From Hirundichthys speculiger (taxonomy: Eukaryota; Chordata; Actinopteri; Beloniformes; Exocoetidae): 64,000 nt of DNA. The notes under the pieces were generated by a model. That model was not told the DNA's origin, did no database searches, and saw nothing but the letters and a program-made list of their open reading frames with translations. The stretch lies in the NCBI GenBank assembly GCA_018398805.1, contig JAGFBZ010000814.1, forward strand, positions 2,350,001 to 2,414,000, in the 5' to 3' direction. Positions 59,001 to 64,000 of this stretch are shown one piece after another. The number at the start of each line of letters is the position of its first letter. Position 1 is the stretch's first letter. The position numbers were made by a program, and so were the translations under genes.

Positions 59001-62000
59001 TTATTGGCTGAAGGTAGTGTGGCTCACAGTCTAAACACAGACTTTGTTAATCATTACATGTTACCTAGCAGAGCCAGTGGCGGTTAACTGAGGGAACCTG
59101 TCCAGCAGGATCAGTGAGCTCATGCATCAGAGGCACAGCTCTGTTTTACATGGAAACAATACAGAACTTGAACTCCCTGATGTTCTCATAATAACTCCAT
59201 CATTGCATTGTACCTTTATAGTAATTAACGTGCACACCCTGCTGTAGCTGTTGTAAACAGGGACGAAGAACAGCGTGTCTCTTGACTTGTTTGGGAAAGT
59301 GTGATCAGCTTGTCTGTGCGGTTTGACCTGATTACTGATTGTTTGACTCTGCATTCCCAGTTCAGGGTGGGAGATGAGGAATTTTTGATTTTGATGCATT
59401 TTAATTCTAACATGTTTCATCACATATTGAATAGTAACTCCTTACATGTTTGAAAGTGTTGGAAGAATGTTTTCCTGACTCTTATCCCCAGAAGAGTCTG
59501 TGAGGATGTCTGCAAAAAACAAGAAAAGTAATGTTGCTGAAGTAAACCTCAAATGAACTGTACATACGTGTCTGGTTGATGCCACATCATGTTTTGTACA
59601 ACAATGCACATCTTTGGGATCAGAGAATTGATGTATTTCTTCCAAGAGTGGGCTGAACTTTGATATGGTCTACTGGATGATCAGAAAAAGATTTGTCCAG
59701 GGATCTTTATTTAAAATGAAATGCTATAGCACTCAGAACGGAAAAAGGGAAAGGCTTGCTACAATGTGTACTTCTGCTATTGTATTAGTATATTTACTAA
59801 CAAAGTTTAAAAACAGAAAATACTTATTTAATGACACTTTTTGTGTGTGTATGCGTGTTTTGTTTTGGTTTGCTTTTAAATACAGCTCTCCAGAACACTC
59901 TTACCTTTCCCTTGCAGACAATAAGTGCTCATCCTGTACAGCAGAGAGGACATTGGGGTTGGGGGGGAGGCTGAACAAAGCTGTAATTGTCAGCCTTTAT
60001 CTGTAGCTGGTGTATCGCTCTCAACAGGAACAGGAACAATCTTTAGACTAGTAGATGACACGTATAAAGTTCAGATGTAATAAGCTGTTCAATGCCAATA
60101 GATGTGATTTATTTGAGGTCAAAGTTATTTTACTATATTTTGTTTTGTTATTGTTTTATACCTTGCATTTAAATGCATGTAACCCCACCTCCATTGCTTT
60201 GCTTGAATGGTAGTGTTGTGGTTTAATATTTCTTCTTAAAAAGATTATCCTTAAAACCAAAGGATAGTTTCCCGGTCATTAATGTGAACCCCAAAGATAT
60301 TTAATATTCTGCCCCGGTAGAGCAGTGGTCCGGCCCGGCAGCCCATGTACAAGAGCCTACAGTCCTCCTGCAGGAGTCGAAGGTTCAACTCCCGGCCTGT
60401 GAACCTCTTCTCTGTTCTCTCCCTGCCCTCATTCCCTGTCTCTGTCTCTCACTGTGAATAAAGAACCCTAGTGCCACAAAAATTAAAAAGAAAAACAAGT
60501 TATAACTATGTATAGGTCATTTGAGAAGCCAAAATTAAAGAAAGTCAAATACTATTATTATTATTATTATAATTATTCACCTTTAGTATTTTCTAAACTC
60601 TTTGTGTTTCTAGTGAATAACTCTGCATACTAGAATATGTTGCATGAGTTTAACAGTTCTTTAAAGATTTTCATTGAAGACTTTTTTTTCTTCTTCTTTA
60701 GCAAAAAAGATTTAACAACTGAACATTTTTGCTTTGTAAAACAAACTTTAAAAAAGATTGTAATTAATGTTTACTTTTATTTACTTCTTTTTTTAGGTCA
60801 AGTGGCAGAATAAAATCCAGATGTTAGGCTATTACTGAGTTGATATGTCTTTCCTGGAAAGAAAAAGGGGGAAAAAATATTTTTTGTTGTTTCTATCCTG
60901 CTGCTTTTTCATCTTTAACATTTCCATTTTAGAATGTTACCATTTTTTGCTCCTAATTGTAGATACAGTTCAATGGGAACAAATGATTTATTTTGCCACT
61001 GTTTGCGTGAAATTTCCCATTTAAAGGAGTTGCATCACCCTTTTAATCGTTTTAGTTTGGCAGCTCTCTTGTTGGGGCCATGTTTTCTGTCAGTGAGTCA
61101 GATTCAGTAGTTAGCACTATTTCACTTCAGCTAATTTGCCTAGTTGCGCTTTTGCATGTAATTGGTTTTGCACTTCATGATTATACAGTAATTTAAAGAA
61201 AAAAAAAACAATATTAGATTGTTACTGTATGTTTTATAAAGGCAGGATATTCATGTATCATAAAATATTTTGGTGTCATATCAGTGATTTATTTTTATTT
61301 GCTTATTTTTACTAAATAAAACTGCTGAATGAATATCCTCATAAGAGGGAATCAACAAATCAAGCTTGAAAGCTGTAAATACAAAAGCAACACAAGGCAA
61401 AGGGTACATGGAGACCATTTTTCCTATTGTGCATATATCTAACACAATGAAAACAGGTGGCAGATAACAAGTGTGAAATCACTGGAAGTACTGTGTAAAG
61501 AGAGTGTTTGACGTGGGTGGTAATGGTCAGGAATCCAGTGGGAGTGGGATTAACACAACAGTTCCAGGCAGAGCCCTCCTGCATACCTCTAATCGACTGA
61601 GACATCAGGAGTTAATTATTTCTGAATTGTCTCCTGCCCCACTGACTAAAATTTTCAGATGGATTAATCTTCCTGACAGTCAAACAAAGCATACCAACAA
61701 CACATACTACTTTGAAGTGGTAAAAATGGCTGCTACATTCTCTGAACTAGCAGAAAATTACTTTTGACATTCAGATGTAAAGATAAGTTAATCTTTTTTT
61801 TTTCAGTTTTCCAGAAGTGCGATTTATTCAGTCACTAAACCAAAAATTTGCAACTGGAAATCAGTTTACCTGTTTTGTGTCCAAGTCAAGCATGTAACAT
61901 GAGACGAGGGCGGCACCTTAATCAAATGATAATAGTCTGAGGACATGTGAACGTCATTTCTATTTACATTATAAACTGGGGAATATGTGTTGCAGTTTAA

Positions 62001-63560
62001 TAATCTGTGTAGTTTGATTTATTTATTTATTTTTTTTAATCATTCTTTCCATCATTTCAGGTGGTTCAAGCTCGTGGACAAGTCTGGAAAGGAGGACAAA
62101 GTGCGAGGGGAGGTGTTGCTAGATATCCACTTTATGAGAAATAACATGTCGGCAAGCATGTTTGACCTTTCAATGCAGGACAAACCGCGCTCTCGCATCT
62201 CCAAGCTAAAGGACAAAGTCCGTGGGAAGAAAAAGGATGGCTTTTCTGATTCTGTTTCAGCTATTGTCCCCTCTGTCAGCCAGGTCCTCACAGACAGTGA
62301 GGAAGAAGCTGATGCACAGTCCCGTAATCTTGCTCCTGGAGCAAAAAAGAAATCAAAGTTTAAAACCCTCTTTGCCCCCAAGACAAACTTGCAGCGTAAC
62401 ATCTCACAGTCCATGTCTACTCTTGGGACTCTCCCTGAAAAGAATTCATCTCTCAGTGGCAGCCGCTCCTCTGGGCTCAATGCAGACTCTCCTGAAGGTA
62501 ATTTAATCCTTATGTTCTCTGTGTGCTGTCAACAACTCTGGTTTTCATCTGCTGCACTGTACAATTTAAATAATGCTGCTTTGCTTTTTTGCATTGACCT
62601 CATGCTTCCCTGTCTCTCCTCCCACAGTAAAAAAGAAATTTAAATTTCTGGGACATAAGCGAACAGGCAGCTCTGACAGTAAAGTGTCTCTAGGCGCGTT
62701 CTCCCTACTGGGTCGCTCCAAGCAGAGCAACAGTGACCTGAATAACCTCTGCATAAATGGCAACCATGTGTACACTGAGGAAGCAGAAGCCAAGAACGGC
62801 TCTAACACTGAGTCTGAACAGCTCTGGTCAAGGGTCTATTGAGGATGTCCGCAAACACGCCTCTGATGTCTCTGCAGATCCCTCTTTAAGCGAACCCATC
62901 ACCTCTAACAGGCCTGAATCAACAGATCAACTTTTACTGGAGCAACAGCGCCATCAAGAGGAGGAGAAAAGAAGACGGGCAGAAGAAAAGTGCATTGCTG
63001 AAGCAAGAAGGTTAGAGGAAGAAGAAAAGTACAGGGCAGAGGCCAAGAGACTGCAGGAGGAAGAGCAGCGTAGACAACAAGAGGAGCAAGAGAGAAGAAG
63101 ACGTTTCCTGGAGGATGAAGCAAGGAAAGAGAAACAGAAGGAGGAGGAAAGGAGAAAGGCAAGAAGAAAACCACAGGATGGAGGAAGCAGCTGAAAATCA
63201 AAGGCTTGAGGAGGAGCGCCGAAGAGTAGAGGACCAGAAACGCCAGGAGGAGGCGTCCATGAGTGAAAGGCTGTCCTCTTTGTTTGGAATGATCAGAAAG
63301 AAGGAAGAGAAAAAGGAGGAGGTACAGCAGCAAACTCGAGAGGAGCAGCTACCTACTCCAGCTTCTCACAGTGGTCTTGATCAAACTGTCTCCCACCGCT
63401 CCACTAACCCGTTGGAGGACGTTGCCCTCAGCTCAGATCCTCCATCTGTCAGTAGTGAAAGTCCAGCTGATCACCAGAAATTCAGCCCATTCAACCCTCA
63501 GACCCCCTCTGCCACAGTCTTCCTGAACCGCACAGCTAAAGTGTCTGCAGTCAAACCCAG
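55659..63560 (+). CDS. rab11fip1: RAB11 family-interacting protein 1 (RCP-like), 5' part, cut by the window edge
   Basis: Three exons are visible: 55659-56008, 62061-62497 and 62628-63560. Residues 1 to about 130 form a C2 domain (VQVTVHQARNLRVKGKDGTN, DAYAIIQV, APVWKEEASFDLP and LDKFLGQA). Then come the RAB11FIP1-type blocks IHFMRNNMSASMFDLSMQD, KLKDKVRGKKKDG, KKKSKFKTLF and LQRNISQSMSTL. Exon 3 opens with KKKFKFLGHKRTGSSDS and CINGNHVY, followed by a long Glu/Arg-rich coiled-coil segment. Family knowledge: class I FIPs bind phospholipids by the C2 domain and Rab11 by a C-terminal domain, which is outside this window, and act in endosomal recycling. Exon 3 changes frame twice (near 62811 and near 63161), each consistent with one extra base. 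Confidence 0.88.
56455..56588. mobile_element. hAT-type MITE, 134 bp, with perfect 8-bp target duplication
   Basis: The left end CAGAGTGCGAATTA and the reverse complement of the right end, CATAGTGCGAATTA, match at 13 of 14 bases. The flanks CTTAAAGG (56447-56454) and CTTAAAGG (56589-56596) are identical. A C/G-rich fold-back (about 56552-56575: a G run, tcaaa, then a C run) lies near the right end. It has no coding capacity. The 8-bp duplication and CA...TG ends point to hAT. Confidence 0.85.
56612..56641. repeat. Perfect 30-bp palindrome
   Basis: CTGTTTTACTGTAAC (56612-56626) is followed directly by its exact reverse complement (56627-56641). It starts 16 bp after the right target duplication of the MITE. 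Confidence 0.9.
60309..60486 (+). mobile_element. tRNA-derived SINE
   Basis: The head has an A-box-like block (gtagagcagtggtc) and a B box (ggttcaactcc in 'gaaggttcaactcccggcct'), followed by a C/T-rich body (cctgccctcattccctgtct) and an 'aataaag ... aaaaatt' tail. The body resembles a SINE common in percomorph fishes. The ends are approximate and no target duplication was found by eye. Confidence 0.7.
62061..62497 (+). CDS. rab11fip1: rab11fip1 exon 2: end of the C2 region and Ser/Lys-rich linker
   Basis: The acceptor is tcatttcag and the donor is gaag/gtaatt. It encodes WFKLVDKSGKEDKVRGEVLL, MRNNMSASMFDLSM, a basic KLKDKVRGKKK segment, an acidic LTDSEEEAD patch and KKKSKFKTLF. The frame is intact. 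Confidence 0.92.
62628..63560 (+). CDS. rab11fip1: rab11fip1 exon 3: large central exon with two frame disruptions
   Basis: The acceptor is ctcctcccacag and the donor is cccag/gtagga. Reading starts in one frame (KKKFKFLGHKRTG, CINGNHVY), moves by +1 near 62805-62816 (to SGQGSIEDVRKHASDVSADP and the EEEKRRRAEEK coiled coil), and moves by +1 again near 63155-63170 (to HRMEEAAENQRLEEERRR, RLSSLFGMIRKK and a Ser/Pro tail). Taking out one base at each place gives a length that fits the flanking phases, so sequence error or recent indels are both possible. As I recall, the long central exon of mammalian RAB11FIP1 is alternatively spliced, so some isoforms may avoid this region. Confidence 0.8.
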
Positions 63561-64000
63561 GTAGGACTTCTTCTCACTCAGCGCCACTGAAAACACTAAA
63601 CATTTACACTACATTTTATCCAGCGCATCAGCAGGTGAGGAACAGCATTCAAGCTTCACTACAAAAAGAAATGTTGACAGTTCATTAAGAACTCTACTGA
63701 TTTAAACTGTTTTCTATGAATGAAAGGATACAAGGAGAACAGATACAGAAGGGTAAAGTGTCTAACAGACATGTTTGAAAAGTGTGAGGAGAAGAGGTGT
63801 TCTGAGAAGATATGCTTAAAAGGTTCTGAAATGTAGAGGGCATGGCTCCCTTTTACCTTTATGAAACCACAAATTAGTCTGAACACAGACTGCTTTGTGT
63901 TAATTGACGACAGTTTCATCAAAAACTAAAACAATTTTTAAACTAAACTAAAAGCAGTAGGGGCTACCCGATTACCTTGGAGTATAACATTAAGTGACAG
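63561..64000 (+). other. rab11fip1: rab11fip1 intron 3, start
   Basis: Non-coding sequence after the exon 3 donor up to the window edge. Nothing recognisable is seen, and the remaining exons, including the Rab11-binding domain, lie beyond. Confidence 0.6.

Larger units (their letters stand above)
56009..62060 (+). other. rab11fip1: rab11fip1 intron 1 (6 kb)
   Basis: It contains a hAT-type MITE (56455-56588), a perfect 30-bp palindrome (56612-56641) and a tRNA-derived SINE (about 60309-60486). The rest (56650-60300 and 60490-62050) is AT-rich. The 122-codon open stretch at 57820-58188 has no recognisable protein and is not called. Confidence 0.6.

Noticed and set aside
62827..62877. A 51-bp intron that might explain the first frame change in rab11fip1 exon 3
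   Set aside because: It is too short for a normal vertebrate intron, and joining at these sites makes an immediate stop. The skipped residues also look like genuine protein.
1..64000. CRISPR arrays, operons, rRNA or prokaryotic-type signals
   Set aside because: None seen. The sequence is a vertebrate chromosome with intron-containing genes.

Overview
This is vertebrate nuclear DNA, almost certainly from a teleost fish. It has split genes with GT-AG introns and long AT-rich introns. It carries Tc1-type, hAT-type, LINE and tRNA-SINE repeats of kinds common in fish, and no prokaryotic features. Three protein-coding genes lie in tandem on the + strand: the 3' end of pdlim2 (PDZ/LIM adaptor), the whole coding region of adgra2 (GPR124, an adhesion GPCR), and the 5' part of rab11fip1 (class I Rab11 effector).

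Layout. Positions 1-2597 show no supportable exon. The last three pdlim2 exons lie at 2598-4207, followed by a 3' UTR with a poly(A) signal near 5355. The intergenic region 5361-10130 holds an 89%-identical pair of 62-bp direct repeats and a hAT transposon remnant that still encodes the transposase C-terminus. The adgra2 coding sequence runs from 11046 to 53393 in 19 exons. The exon lengths add up to 4104 nt, which is 1367 codons plus a stop with no frame break, close to the length I recall for the mammalian protein. Introns 1 and 2 are 17.4 and 14.3 kb. Intron 2 contains a LINE with two other elements nested in it, and a Tc1-like copy. Intron 12 contains a second, end-to-end Tc1-like copy. 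rab11fip1 starts at 55659, only 2.3 kb after the adgra2 stop. Its C2-domain exon is followed by a 6-kb intron holding a 134-bp hAT-type MITE and a tRNA-derived SINE. The large third exon carries two single-base frame disruptions, and the gene continues past the right edge.

From what is known of the families, ADGRA2 acts with RECK as a Wnt7a/b co-receptor in brain angiogenesis, PDLIM2 is a cytoskeletal and nuclear adaptor, and RAB11FIP1 acts in endosomal recycling. They are neighbours, not an operon, and nothing in the sequence shows a joint function. ADGRA2 and RAB11FIP1 are also close together on human chromosome 8p, and PDLIM2 lies elsewhere on 8p, so the block looks like partly conserved synteny.

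I found no evidence of an undescribed multi-gene system. The points most worth following are two long perfect palindromes (34 and 30 bp), the repeat-in-repeat insertion with a 10-bp target duplication, two Tc1-like copies sharing a nonsense codon, residue changes at the GPS and RGD sites of adgra2, the upstream ORFs before adgra2, and the two frame disruptions in rab11fip1.
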